The notes beneath the pieces are model-generated. The model was not told the DNA's origin. It did not search any database and saw nothing but the letters and a program-made list of their open reading frames with translations. From Nitrobacter vulgaris (GTDB taxonomy: Bacteria > Pseudomonadota > Alphaproteobacteria > Rhizobiales > Xanthobacteraceae): 64,000 nucleotides of DNA. The position numbers and the translations under genes were made by a program. Location: NCBI RefSeq assembly GCF_031453995.1, contig NZ_JAVDPZ010000021.1, positions 5,962 through 69,961 of the forward strand, read 5' to 3'. Positions 9,974 through 18,998 of the stretch are shown one piece after another (within the stretch, counting starts at the first letter, position 1; every line of letters starts with the position of its first letter).

Positions 9974-10714
9974 TCAGGACCTCGGGACGATCGAGGGTCG
10001 TGTGAACGAAAACGGAGAATCGGTGGGCACCAGAGTTGCGGTGCCAGCTCTGCGCTCGAATAACATTCGACGTTCGAAATAGCTCGAACGGAGATACGGA
10101 TAGCGGGCGAAGACCTTTTCGCGCGAGGCCGGAAAATCGACCGCCATCAGACAGATCGGCTTGACGAGACCAGGATACCGGCGTGGAGGACTCAACGGCT
10201 GGTGATCAAATAAACGCCGGTAGAACGACCGGTGTTCGGCGCGAACGGTGGCCAGACCAAGGTCCGCATTGAAGAAACTGCAGGCGACGAAGCATAGACG
10301 GAGCGTGATGTAGGGCAATTCAGGAAATCGGCCCGCGAGCTCCGGATCCGCCACGAAGCGGGTCGGGTCGACCATAACCTTGCCCCGATCGACTTCCGGC
10401 TGGAGATAATCGTTAAACACATCCACCGAGGGACTGCGCGGATGCTCCGGCGACGAAATGCTGAGACGAATGGAACTGGCGAGCGCGCCGTCCAGATAGA
10501 TGCCAAAAATCCAGGAATTCGGCATATCGTCGAAACGATCGAAGATTTTATGGTCGCGGTTGGTCTCGATCGCGCCCTCATTCAGGTAGGCACGATATCG
10601 AAGGCGGTAGATGATATCCCTATCTGCCGGCGTTTCCACCAAGCGATAATCAACCCGATCCAGAAGTTCGATACTTCGGTCTACAGGCTTGGCGACTGTT
10701 AGAGCCAAACTCAT
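9974..10714 (-). CDS. FeeM-like N-acyltransferase (GNAT fold)
   Basis: 246 residues with features of the N-acyl amino acid synthase FeeM / autoinducer-synthase-like fold: IIYRLRYRAYLNEGAI near residue 40, the central strand WIFGIYLDGALASSIRLSIS, VMVDPTRFVADP, and the helix-strand ITLRLCFVACSFFNADLG. Family members join a fatty acyl chain to an amino acid, or act as exosortase-associated acyltransferases; the substrate is unknown here. The frame extends to a GTG at 10723, but GAGGG is well spaced before the ATG at 10714. It lies 181 bases downstream of the GGDEF-EAL gene and upstream of pal, all on one strand. Confidence 0.7.
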   Translation of the reverse strand: MSLALTVAKPVDRSIELLDRVDYRLVETPADRDIIYRLRYRAYLNEGAIETNRDHKIFDRFDDMPNSWIFGIYLDGALASSIRLSISSPEHPRSPSVDVFNDYLQPEVDRGKVMVDPTRFVADPELAGRFPELPYITLRLCFVACSFFNADLGLATVRAEHRSFYRRLFDHQPLSPPRRYPGLVKPICLMAVDFPASREKVFARYPYLRSSYFERRMLFERRAGTATLVPTDSPFSFTRPSIVPRS

Positions 10715-10827
10715 TGGGAGCACCCTCGCCGTCTGATTCCAGCAGACAATCGAAGGTTAACGATTCGTTAATAAAATGAAAAGATAACAAAACATTAATG
10801 TTAGTGTATCCTCACATTCTTTCAATG

Positions 10828-10852
10828 CACCACCCTCGACTCGAAGGTGGTG
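10828..10852. other. Stem-loop downstream of the GGDEF-EAL gene
   Basis: CACCACC (10828-10834) and GGTGGTG (10846-10852) are exact complements around an 11-base loop. No T-run follows on the minus strand, so this is not a canonical terminator. It lies between the GGDEF-EAL stop and the FeeM-like gene. Confidence 0.5.
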
Positions 10853-10895
10853 GCATGCCCTTAGGGAGAAATCTAAGCGATCGACCGGACGACCT

Positions 10896-13205
10896 TCACA
10901 CTGCCATCAGACGACGTCCATGAGAGGCGTCGAGCAGCCGACGGATGCCTGCCGCCGATACCGGTCGGCTGAACAGATAGCCTTGCGCTTCCGTCACCGT
11001 GCCGTCGACGCTGACGAGATCGAGCTGCTCGTTGGTTTCAATGCCTTCGACGACGACGGCCATGCCGAGATCGGCGCTAAGCCGAGCCACACCACGCAAT
11101 AGCATCAGGGGCCGGTCCGTATCGATCCCTTCCAGAAACGAGCGATCGATCTTGACCTTCTGGAGCGGGAAATTGTGCAAATAACTAAGGCTCGAATACC
11201 CTGTGCCAAAATCGTCGAGTGAAATCCTCACGCCCGCGGAGCGCAATTGGCTCAGCGCGTCGTGGGTCCACTGCGTGTTGCGCAGCAACGACGATTCTGT
11301 AATCTCGATTTCGAGGCGGTGCGCCGGAAGACCGGAAACCTCCAAGGCATAGCGGACTTCGCTCAGGATGTCGCGCTGATGGAATTGCTCCGACGAGAAG
11401 TTGACGGCGACGCTGACAACCTCCGGCCACGTCATGCATTCCATGCAAGCCTTGCGCAAAATCCAGCGACCGAGATCGATGATGATCCCCATCTCCTCCG
11501 CCACCGGAATGATGTCCATCGGCGACACTGTACCGCGCGAGGGATGATTCCAGCGCAGCAGTGCCTCGCAGGCGGTGATCCGGCCCGACTTCAGATTGAC
11601 CAGCGGCTGATAGAACAGTTCGAACTCTTCCTTGGCCAGTGCGTTGCGTAGATCGAGTTCGAGGGCGCGGCGCGATTCGACCGTTTCAGCCATCTCGTTG
11701 CGGAAGAAGCAGAAGGTTCCGCGGCCATCGGCCTTGGCACGGTAGAGCGCCATGTCGGCGTGCTTTAGAATGTTGTCGGCCGTGATGCCAGGTGATGTCA
11801 TTGCGATACCGATGCTCGCGCCGATCTCGACAAGATGGCGATCAATTTCATATCGCTCGGTGAGCCGTTCGACGATGCGGCGGGATAGCGCGGCCGCCTC
11901 CTCCGCCGACTGGATGTTTTGCTGAAACACCACGAATTCGTCGCCGCCGAATCGCGCGACGAAGTCCTCCGGGCGAAGCATTCCCCGGAGTCTGTCGGCG
12001 ACAATGCATAACAGGCGATCCCCGCAGGGATGACCCAGCGTATCATTGATCTGCTTGAACTGATCGAGATCGATGAACAGCAGCGCCGATAGCCTCGGCG
12101 CACTATTGGAAATCGCCAGCAGGCGTTCGATTTCGTCGCGGAAGCTGAGCCTGTTGGGCAATTCGGTAAGCGGATCGAAGCGAGCGAGATGGTTGATTCT
12201 CGCTTCCGCCTTGCGCCGCTCCGTGATGTCCTCGACCAGCACGACCGCGCCGCCGACGGCCATCGGCTGGAACGTCCACGATAGCGCCCGCCCCTGCTCC
12301 ATATCCACGTCGGTGGTCACGATTGCGCCTGCCTGCGAATTCTCGATCTCCGAGATAATCGTCCGCCCGTTTTCGGACGACATCGTTCCGGCGGCCACGC
12401 ATGCGGCGATGACATCCGCTGCGCCGACGCTGCGATGCACGAAGTCGTCGGCGAGATGCATCATTTCACTGAAACGATAGTTCATCACGCCAAGGCGACC
12501 GTCTGCGCCGAACATGCACAGGCCATGCGGCATGTTGTTCAGCGCGGTGTCGAACTGGCCGGCGAGCGCAGCTTCGCGTTCGCGCGCGATCAAGGCGCGG
12601 AGAAAAATCTGCTGTAGTCTGGTCGTGATCCTCTCGAGACCAAGGAAATACAGCAGGGTGAGAAGCGCCATCCCAAGGTAGTAAGGACTGCCTTTCAGCG
12701 CCATCGCCCCAGCCATCGGCCCGCAGGTCAGCAGAATCTGCAGGTGGAAAATCCATGGGCGTCCGTAGGCGCGGCCGGCGCCGGCCGCCACATAGCCCGT
12801 GGTGACCGAGATGCAGATCATGTGCGCGACGGCGTCGTCGGTCATCAGAAGCGCGATGGCGCACCATGCGCCAAGCACAATTGCGTAGAGCACCGCTCCG
12901 ATCTGATAGCGGGCCTCCCAGCGCGCGGCTTCGCCTACGGTCAGATCCGAACGGCGATTCTTGTATTTCGCCATGTCGAAAGTGCGGAGCATGCCAATCA
13001 GGACCAGAAGCACCGCGCATGGCCACAGCAGATGGTTGCCGGTCTTCAATGCGGTCATGACCGCCGCAATCGCAGCGCAGACCGCGCCAGCCAACATCGG
13101 CGCCGGATTCTGGAATAGCGAACCCACAAGCGCCGCATATATCGCTGGCGACATCGTATCGGTATCGCGATGGTGGTCGGCCAACTGCATCGACTGCGCG
13201 CGCAT
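10896..13205 (-). CDS. Membrane GGDEF-EAL (c-di-GMP cyclase/phosphodiesterase) protein with PAS
   Basis: Inner-membrane regulator predicted to make and/or break cyclic di-GMP. N-terminal hydrophobic segments span about residues 20-200. A PAS-like region (ALNNMPHGLCMFGADG, about 235-350) follows. The cyclase domain has an intact FGGDEF (about 418-423), preceded by RPED, which fits the RxxD product-inhibition site at the usual spacing. The phosphodiesterase domain has CEALLRW (EAL about 547-549), ITESSLL, DDFGTGYSSLSYL and VVEGIET, so the catalytic residues appear complete. The frame extends to a GTG at 13220; the ATG at 13205 or 13190 is equally possible. It sits between tolB and the FeeM-like gene, unusual for the tol-pal locus. 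Confidence 0.92.
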   Translation of the reverse strand: MRAQSMQLADHHRDTDTMSPAIYAALVGSLFQNPAPMLAGAVCAAIAAVMTALKTGNHLLWPCAVLLVLIGMLRTFDMAKYKNRRSDLTVGEAARWEARYQIGAVLYAIVLGAWCAIALLMTDDAVAHMICISVTTGYVAAGAGRAYGRPWIFHLQILLTCGPMAGAMALKGSPYYLGMALLTLLYFLGLERITTRLQQIFLRALIAREREAALAGQFDTALNNMPHGLCMFGADGRLGVMNYRFSEMMHLADDFVHRSVGAADVIAACVAAGTMSSENGRTIISEIENSQAGAIVTTDVDMEQGRALSWTFQPMAVGGAVVLVEDITERRKAEARINHLARFDPLTELPNRLSFRDEIERLLAISNSAPRLSALLFIDLDQFKQINDTLGHPCGDRLLCIVADRLRGMLRPEDFVARFGGDEFVVFQQNIQSAEEAAALSRRIVERLTERYEIDRHLVEIGASIGIAMTSPGITADNILKHADMALYRAKADGRGTFCFFRNEMAETVESRRALELDLRNALAKEEFELFYQPLVNLKSGRITACEALLRWNHPSRGTVSPMDIIPVAEEMGIIIDLGRWILRKACMECMTWPEVVSVAVNFSSEQFHQRDILSEVRYALEVSGLPAHRLEIEITESSLLRNTQWTHDALSQLRSAGVRISLDDFGTGYSSLSYLHNFPLQKVKIDRSFLEGIDTDRPLMLLRGVARLSADLGMAVVVEGIETNEQLDLVSVDGTVTEAQGYLFSRPVSAAGIRRLLDASHGRRLMAV

Positions 13206-13374
13206 CCTTTCCGCGCGCACAGTGTTACCGGCCGCTAGTGAAGCCTTTCTGAGCGAACATCGTTAGCGAGACGTTTGAACCAGCCACCTGAAGGCCGAAT
13301 TTAGCTTGTAAAACAGAATGTTATAGGATCAAGGTCCAACCGATGCCGATCCGGTTTCGGCTCGAGGATCCGGC

Positions 13375-14727
13375 TTATGAGAGCAAGGGCGACCATGCCG
13401 GATCGGACGCGAAACCAGGCGTGGGAACTTTCAGTTCGTTGCGGCCGGAGACGTCGATCGTATAAAGCGATGGTCCAGCGTTGCCGCCGGGGTCGCGGAA
13501 GAACATCAGGACCCGCCCGTTAGGCGCGAAGGTCGGACCCTCGTTGTGAAATCCCGACGTCAGAATTCGTTCGCCGGAACCGTCCGGCTTGATAATGCCG
13601 ATGGAAAACTGACCACCGCCTTGCTTCGTGAAGGCGATGTAGTCACCGCGGGGTGACCACACCGGAGTCGAGTAGGAGCCTTCCCCGAATGAGATGCGTT
13701 GGGCCCCGCCGCCGGTCGCTCCCATCACATAAATTTGCGGTTTGCCGCCGCGATCCGACTCAAAACAGATGCGGGCGCCGTCCGGCGAATACGAGGGCGA
13801 CGTGTCGATCGCCGGCGTGTCCGTCAGACGTGTCGTCGACTTCGAGCGAATGTCCATCACGAACAGGTTCGAGTTTCCACCCTGCTGCAGGCTCATGATG
13901 ATGCGTTGGCCATCCGGCGCGAACCGCGGCGCGAACGACATACCGGGGAAGTTGCCGACGATTTCGCGCTGGCCGGTTTCGATGTTGAACAGATAGACCC
14001 GGGGATCGCCCTGCCCGAATTCCATATAGGTGATTTCCTGGGTCGACGGCGAAAAGCGCGGGGTGATCACGAGGTCAGCTCCGCGCGTGAGGTAGCGCAC
14101 GTTGGCGCCGTCCTGATCCATCAGGGCCAGCCGCTTGACGCGGTGCTGCGCTGTTCCGGACTCATCGACGAACACCACGCGGCTGTCGAAATAGCCTTTC
14201 TCGCCGGTCAAACGCTCGTAAATCTGATCCGAGATGATGTGCGCGATCCGCCGCCAATATTCCGGCGATGTAAAATATTGCTGGCCTGCAAGCTGCTGGC
14301 CGGTCGCGACATCCCACAAACGAAACTCGGCCTTGAGCCGCCCGTCGCCCTGACGCGTCATACGTCCGGTCACCAGCGCCTGTGCGTTGATGGTCTTCCA
14401 GTCGGCGAACTGCGGCGGCACGTCGATATTGGTGATCTTCTGGATATACGCGGCCTGGTCGATCGGCGCGAACAACCCGCTGCGCTTGAGATTGTTGGTG
14501 ATGACCTTGGCGACGCCGGCACCGACCTCGCTATCCGACGGCGAACCGGCAATGAAATTCGGAATGGCGATCGGGAGCGGCGCGACGTTGCCCTCGGTGA
14601 TCTGGACCCGCGCCTGGGGGAAGGCTTGCCGGCTGCCCAGCAACACGGCAGCCGATGCCATCCCGGAAATCATGTGTCGGCGGTTCAGACGGAACGGCAT
14701 TCTCTGCAATCCATTTCTCTCGATCAT
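13375..14727 (-). CDS. tolB: Tol-Pal system beta-propeller protein TolB
   Basis: Periplasmic protein that shuttles between Pal and TolA during outer-membrane constriction. The 450 residues comprise a signal peptide, an N-terminal alpha/beta domain (about 30-170) and a C-terminal six-bladed propeller with WD40-like TolB motifs (FSPSTQEITYMEF, FAPDGQRIIMS, YSPDGARICFESDRGG, WSPRGDYIAFTK). The signal region contains NRRHMISG before a hydrophobic stretch ending QAFPQA, which resembles a twin-arginine signal. The start may be the ATG at 14727 or at 14700. It begins 33 bases after tolA in the tolQRAB operon. Confidence 0.96.
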   Translation of the reverse strand: MIERNGLQRMPFRLNRRHMISGMASAAVLLGSRQAFPQARVQITEGNVAPLPIAIPNFIAGSPSDSEVGAGVAKVITNNLKRSGLFAPIDQAAYIQKITNIDVPPQFADWKTINAQALVTGRMTRQGDGRLKAEFRLWDVATGQQLAGQQYFTSPEYWRRIAHIISDQIYERLTGEKGYFDSRVVFVDESGTAQHRVKRLALMDQDGANVRYLTRGADLVITPRFSPSTQEITYMEFGQGDPRVYLFNIETGQREIVGNFPGMSFAPRFAPDGQRIIMSLQQGGNSNLFVMDIRSKSTTRLTDTPAIDTSPSYSPDGARICFESDRGGKPQIYVMGATGGGAQRISFGEGSYSTPVWSPRGDYIAFTKQGGGQFSIGIIKPDGSGERILTSGFHNEGPTFAPNGRVLMFFRDPGGNAGPSLYTIDVSGRNELKVPTPGFASDPAWSPLLS

Positions 14728-14759
14728 CGGTCAGACTTTTCATCCGCAACGTTCGTTGC

Positions 14760-15791
14760 TTACGACTTTCGTTCTGTGAATACGGGCTCGAAAAACTTCC
14801 ATTCGTCGAAATATGCCGCAGGCAGATTGTACGGCTGGCATTCAATGATCGCGCGCAGCGCGCTTTCCTGATAAACGCGGAAGTAGGGTGTCGACGGGTT
14901 GCTGATCGCGGTCGGCGTGGTCTCCAGTGTGCCGTCGCGTTTCAGCTTGATGCTGAACACCGCTTCGGTCATCTGAGCTTCGAGCCCGCCATAGGGCTTT
15001 TTCCAGCAGCGCTCGACCTGGGACTTGAACATCGACCCCCAGGTCGCGGAATTGTCCGCGGCCTTGCCATGGGCGAGGCCGAGCGCGGCATTCGGATTCA
15101 GCGTGTCTCCGGTAACCGAGCGGCGGGTGGGCTCGCGCTTGTCAAGCAGCGCCGCAATCTTTGATTGGTCGAACACGCGCTCAGCCTTCTTCGCCTCTGC
15201 CTGGGCTTTCGCCTCGGCTTCTGCCTTGGCCTTTGCCTCGGCTTTGGCTTTGGCTTCCGCCTTCGCTTTCGCCTCGGCTTTTGCTTTCGCCTGCGCTTCG
15301 GCCTTCGCCTTGGCCTTGGCTTGAGCCTCCGCCTTTGCCTCAGCTAAGGCTTCCGCCTCGGCCTTCGCGGCCTCTGCTTTGGCTTTCGCATCCGCCTTGG
15401 CCTTTGCGTCGGCTGCTTTGGCTGCCGCCTCGGCCTTCGCTGCTGCTGCGGCAGCCTCGGCAGCGGCCTTGTCATCTGGTTTTGGTTGTTCTTTGGGTGC
15501 CACGTCGGTCATGACCGGCGGCTTCTTGTCGTCGATCTTGCCGACAGTGTCCTCCGGCGGAGGTGTGGCCTCGGCGACCTTCTCGACCAGGGGTTTCGGT
15601 TTTTCCTTCTTGCCGGTCTTCATGCCCGCCGTGACGTGGGCAAGTTGATCGGCGGAGATGATGTCGACCGGCAAAGATTCCTCTGGCACCGATTCGAAAG
15701 CCTTCGACGAAAACGACACCAACCCCCACCCGATCACAAGGACGTGCAGGGCAACCGATGCTGCCAATGTCTTATCGACCTTGATCTTCAA
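14760..15791 (-). CDS. tolA: TolA, membrane-spanning energy transducer of Tol-Pal
   Basis: Inner-membrane protein that transmits proton-motive energy from TolQR to Pal/TolB. One membrane segment (about residues 9-26, LAASVALHVLVIGWGLVSF) precedes a very long Ala/Lys/Glu helix (about 95-205) with tandem KAEA/KAKAEA units. A C-terminal TolA/TonB-like domain follows (WGSMFKSQVERCWKKPYGG). The start codon appears to be TTG at 15791, two bases after the tolR stop; no ATG or GTG lies before the membrane segment, so TTG is required. Length (343) is normal for alphaproteobacteria. Confidence 0.94.
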   Translation of the reverse strand: MKIKVDKTLAASVALHVLVIGWGLVSFSSKAFESVPEESLPVDIISADQLAHVTAGMKTGKKEKPKPLVEKVAEATPPPEDTVGKIDDKKPPVMTDVAPKEQPKPDDKAAAEAAAAAAKAEAAAKAADAKAKADAKAKAEAAKAEAEALAEAKAEAQAKAKAKAEAQAKAKAEAKAKAEAKAKAEAKAKAEAEAKAQAEAKKAERVFDQSKIAALLDKREPTRRSVTGDTLNPNAALGLAHGKAADNSATWGSMFKSQVERCWKKPYGGLEAQMTEAVFSIKLKRDGTLETTPTAISNPSTPYFRVYQESALRAIIECQPYNLPAAYFDEWKFFEPVFTERKS

Positions 15792-15793
15792 CC

Positions 15794-16249
15794 TTAAGAT
15801 CCCTGCTCCACTTCGGTGACCAGCGCCAGACGCTTGAACCCGGCGCCCGACAGCCGACCCATCACTCGCGCCACCGTGCCGTAGTCGGCCTTCTTGTCGG
15901 CGCGCATGAAGATGCGCTCGTCAAGACCGCCGCGTGCATCGGTGATCGCCGTCAATTTCGGAACCAGCTCCTCCATCGTGACTTCGGTGTCGTTGATGAA
16001 AATCCGTCCCTGAGCATCAACCGACAACTGCAAGGGCGTCTTGTCCTGCTCGAGGCTTTTGGCCTGGGTCTGCGGCAAATCGAGCGGAACGCCCACGGTC
16101 AAAAGCGGTGCCGACACCATGAAGATGATGAGAAGCACCAGCATGACGTCGACCATGGGCGTGACGTTGATCTCGGCCATCGGCTGTGACCGCCGCCGTC
16201 CTCTTCGTCCACCACCGCTGGAGGAAGCCGCTGCCGGATTCATTGCCAT
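15794..16249 (-). CDS. tolR: TolR, proton channel subunit of Tol-Pal
   Basis: Inner-membrane ExbD/TolR-family protein that forms the proton channel with TolQ. A basic Gly/Arg-rich N-terminus precedes the membrane segment MVDVMLVLLIIFMVSAP, with the conserved channel Asp in PMVDV. A periplasmic domain ends at GFKRLALVTEV. The frame is open upstream to 16342 inside tolQ, but the ATG at 16249 fits the family start (151 residues) and leaves 31 bases after tolQ. It is adjacent to tolA with a 2-base gap. Confidence 0.95.
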   Translation of the reverse strand: MAMNPAAASSSGGGRRGRRRSQPMAEINVTPMVDVMLVLLIIFMVSAPLLTVGVPLDLPQTQAKSLEQDKTPLQLSVDAQGRIFINDTEVTMEELVPKLTAITDARGGLDERIFMRADKKADYGTVARVMGRLSGAGFKRLALVTEVEQGS

Positions 16250-16280
16250 GATGGACCGCCCGTTTCCATGCCGCTTGACC

Positions 16281-16994
16281 TCACGCCCGCTCGTCGATCT
16301 GACGTGAGAGGATCGCGGAAAACTCGTCGGCAAAACCCTCAAGGCGCTGGGCCTGACGATTCACTTCCGCAGTGAACTTATTGTAAAAAATAGTCGCGGG
16401 GATGGCGGCGATAAGGCCGATTGCCGTTGCAAACAGCGCCTCGGCAATGCCCGGCGCCACCACCGCGAGCGAGGTATTCTTCGATGCGGCGATCGACTGG
16501 AAGCTCGACATAATGCCCCACACGGTCCCAAACAGGCCAACGAAAGGACCGGCAGAGCCTACGGTCGCTAACACCAGCAACCGCCGTTCCAGCCGCTCGA
16601 TCTCCCGCGCGATGGAAACGTTCATCACTTTCTCGATCCGCATCTGAAGCCCGGCAATCGAGCGCGCCTGACTTTCGAAAGAACGTTTCCACTCGCGCAT
16701 CGCTGCAACGAAACAGGCCGCCATCGATTGTGTCGGCTTGGCCGACAACGCCCGGTACAGGTCCTCAATCGACTCCCCTGACCAGAAGGCCTGCTCGAAA
16801 CGGTCCATCGCGCGCTTGGTGCGGGCGTAGAGAAAGATCTTGTCGATCGCGATCGCCCACACCCACACCGAGCAGGCTAACAGGCCCAACATGACTGCTT
16901 TCACGATCCAGTGAGCGTGAAAAAAAAGCGTAATCAGCGACACGTCGGCCGAAGCTAGGGGCAAGGCTGACTGCGCCACGTCGGCCGGATTCAT
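16281..16994 (-). CDS. tolQ: TolQ, proton channel subunit of Tol-Pal
   Basis: Inner-membrane MotA/ExbB/TolQ-family protein with three membrane segments: about residues 25-48 (IVKAVMLGLLACSVWVWAIA), about 140-160 (TVGSAGPFVGLFGTVWGIM) and about 175-200 (VAPGIAEALFATAIGLIAAI). The frame runs up to 17156, but the ATG at 16994 (MNPADVAQ) gives the family length of 237 residues. It heads tolQ-tolR-tolA-tolB. The 520-base upstream gap should carry the operon promoter. Confidence 0.96.
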   Translation of the reverse strand: MNPADVAQSALPLASADVSLITLFFHAHWIVKAVMLGLLACSVWVWAIAIDKIFLYARTKRAMDRFEQAFWSGESIEDLYRALSAKPTQSMAACFVAAMREWKRSFESQARSIAGLQMRIEKVMNVSIAREIERLERRLLVLATVGSAGPFVGLFGTVWGIMSSFQSIAASKNTSLAVVAPGIAEALFATAIGLIAAIPATIFYNKFTAEVNRQAQRLEGFADEFSAILSRQIDERA

Positions 16995-17514
16995 GAGCAG
17001 TTTCCTCTCAACGCAAGATATCCCTTCGACGCGAGGCGCGACCTCAAGCCGCCAGTTTCGCGGCCACGAACTCACGCGGCGTAAAAGCGCCACGTAACAA
17101 GCCGGTTGAGTCACTTGGGGGGTCTGTCCAATGCCGGAGCCTGCATCCCCTGCCAACGTGTCAAAACGAGGGCTAACGGCGCGCCTTTACGGCTGTAACC
17201 AAACGCTAATCATGGTTAAGACCAGGTTACCAAAGAGGATTGAGGCTCTGAAATCCGTCTTAATATTCCAACCCTTGCTCACCGTGAGCCGTGCTCGGCG
17301 GAGAGCGGGTGGAGGTGGCCGACCGTCGATTATTCCCCAGGACGGGAGTTCCGGCTCAATGGGCGTGTGGCGATGATCCGACGCCTGAATCGAGAGAGGC
17401 TTCAGACCCGCAGATGAGAAAAAGCCCGCCTGTCGGGACAGGCGGGCTTTCCTATCGGTTGGTGGAAGCGGGGCCGCATCAAAACCAGCGCCGGTCGCAG
17501 CGTCCGATTAGTGA
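16995..17514 (-). other. tolQ upstream region
   Basis: The 520 bases between tolQ and the DUF2852 gene hold the DUF2852 terminator (17421-17450). The AT-richer sequence around 17190-17270 is a plausible site for the tolQRAB promoter. Short frames on both strands here have no domain-like content, and I see no RNA gene. Confidence 0.5.
17421..17450 (-). terminator. Rho-independent terminator of the DUF2852 gene
   Basis: Perfect 14-bp arms AAAGCCCGCCTGTC (17421-17434) and GACAGGCGGGCTTT (17437-17450). On the minus strand the stem is followed by TTTC. It lies 65 bases past the DUF2852 stop. Confidence 0.88.
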
Positions 17515-18015
17515 CTACTGGTCTTGCGGCCTATCGTTCGGCGGCGTCGGATGGGTGCGATGCTGAGCCATGAAGGCATCGAACTCTTCCTTGTCCTTGG
17601 CGTGACGAAGCCGTTCGAGAAAGTCCTTGAACTCCTTCTGCTCGTCCTCAAGCCGCCGCAGCGTCTCCATGCGATACTCGTCGAAGGCGCGGTTACCGCT
17701 GGACGGCGCGCCAAAACCGCGGAAGCCAAAACCGCGGCGCTCCATATGGTCCCGCATCCGGTCCATCTTGTACTGCATCCGTTGCATTTTGCTCTCAAAC
17801 CGGTCGTTGCTCCAGCAGCCCATTTTCCTGCTCCCTAGAGTGAAGAAGAGAATCGCGAGACCGATCGGCCACCACACCATGAAGCCCAGCACGATCAGGA
17901 CAATCCGGAATGGATGCCAGGGCGCATCCGTGAAACAGCGGGAATACGGGGGCTGACCTTGGCCCCGCGCATTGTTGGGGCCATTCCAGCGATCGTAGTC
18001 AGCGGTGTGGGCCAT
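17515..18015 (-). CDS. DUF2852 membrane protein
   Basis: 166 residues. A hydrophilic N-terminus is followed by one or two membrane segments (about 36-62, FRIVLIVLGFMVWWPIGLAI). A basic, Met/Arg-rich stretch (MQRMQYKMDRMRDHM) and a charged helical C-terminus (RRLEDEQKEFKDFLERL) follow. This matches the DUF2852 family of small alphaproteobacterial membrane proteins, whose function is not known. A perfect 19-bp palindrome lies 35-53 bases upstream of the start and reappears at the start of the next gene upstream, a TetR regulator, so repression by that regulator is likely. A strong terminator follows. Confidence 0.82.
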   Translation of the reverse strand: MAHTADYDRWNGPNNARGQGQPPYSRCFTDAPWHPFRIVLIVLGFMVWWPIGLAILFFTLGSRKMGCWSNDRFESKMQRMQYKMDRMRDHMERRGFGFRGFGAPSSGNRAFDEYRMETLRRLEDEQKEFKDFLERLRHAKDKEEFDAFMAQHRTHPTPPNDRPQDQ

Positions 18016-18049
18016 AGGCCTTCTCCATGAACGGCGTCATGCCGCGTGA

Positions 18050-18068
18050 ATGTAAATAACATTTACAT
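18050..18068. promoter_or_regulatory. Probable TetR operator upstream of DUF2852
   Basis: ATGTAAAT-AAC-ATTTACAT is a perfect palindrome with 8-bp arms, 35 bases upstream of the DUF2852 ATG. The same 19-bp pattern with 5 changes overlaps the TetR start codon (18997-19015). Confidence 0.65.
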
Positions 18069-18284
18069 AGGTAGCCCACTAAAGGCTTTTGTCAAGCGTG
18101 ACTTTGCCTGGAAATGCGGGGTTTTGGCGGTGCTACGGTTTCCTGCCGTTGTAAGGTCTCGTCACATTGAAAGCGGCAAATACTGGCGAGCAGATCTAAA
18201 AGCCTATCCATGAGAAGCTCTTGGCCGATTGCCGCGACCGCACGATAAAACCAGTCCCGGTATACGCGCAGCCGAATCGGTTGG

Positions 18285-18998
18285 TCAGGTCGCGGACTTT
18301 TGATCCCACGGCCCTCGCGGCGGCTTGGCCGGAGCGTTCGGGTCCTCAGGCGGCCTGCGTTCGGTCGGAAAGCCGAGCCCTCGCAGATAAATCAGCACGC
18401 CGGCTTCGAGCAGATCTTCGGCGGACATCGGCAGCTTGCGCCGCGCCGCGTCGCCGCGGCCGAACAGAGAGGCTATGCCGTGCGCCAACGACCAGATATG
18501 CAGCGCCATCATCAAAGCCGGTGGTCGCGCGACGCCCGGCGGTGTCAGTGCTGCAAGCCGTTCCGCCGCAGCACGAATGATGCTGAAGGCGCGCTCGCTC
18601 GCGGCTGACAGCATCGGATTGACATCGGTCGGCAGCCCGGATTCGAACATCGCCGAGTAATAAGCCGGTTCGTTGCGGGCGAAGGCGAGATAGGCGCGGC
18701 CGACGCGCTCGAACGCGCTGACGGTATCCGGGCGTCCGTCATCCCATGCCTTGGTCAACACTACCTCGAACTGCTCGAAGCCGCGTTGCGCGATGCTCGC
18801 CAGCAGTTCATCGCGATCACGGAAGTGCCGGTACGGCGCCGCCGGACTGACGCCTGCAGAACGCGCCGCATCGGCGAAGGTGAAACCCGCCGCGCCTTTC
18901 TCGGCGATCAGGCCGAGTGCCGCCTCCAGCAGGGCCTCCTTCAGATTGCCGTGATGGTAGCCCCGCTCGGGGCGGCGATGGTCCTTGCGCCAACTCAT
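18285..18998 (-). CDS. TetR/AcrR family transcriptional regulator
   Basis: 237 residues. The N-terminal TetR helix-turn-helix is clear: KEALLEAALGLIAEKGAAGF, then FADAARSAGVSPAAPYRHFRD and RDELL. The C-terminal ligand domain (VGRAYLAFARNEPAYYSAMF, LAHGIASLFGRG) resembles the TetR_C_33/WHG class. The frame is open to 19124; the ATG at 18998 fits the family N-terminus, though no clear ribosome site precedes it. A 19-bp palindrome-like site overlaps the start codon and recurs before the DUF2852 gene just downstream, suggesting autoregulation and control of that gene. The ligand is unknown. Confidence 0.9.
   Translation of the reverse strand: MSWRKDHRRPERGYHHGNLKEALLEAALGLIAEKGAAGFTFADAARSAGVSPAAPYRHFRDRDELLASIAQRGFEQFEVVLTKAWDDGRPDTVSAFERVGRAYLAFARNEPAYYSAMFESGLPTDVNPMLSAASERAFSIIRAAAERLAALTPPGVARPPALMMALHIWSLAHGIASLFGRGDAARRKLPMSAEDLLEAGVLIYLRGLGFPTERRPPEDPNAPAKPPRGPWDQKSAT

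Noticed and set aside
13699..14871. 390-codon plus-strand frame opposite tolB
   Set aside because: Antisense shadow; the tolB propeller repeats are clear on the other strand.
15180..15470. Apparent DNA tandem repeat
   Set aside because: It is the codon-level consequence of the Ala/Lys-rich TolA helix, a normal family feature.
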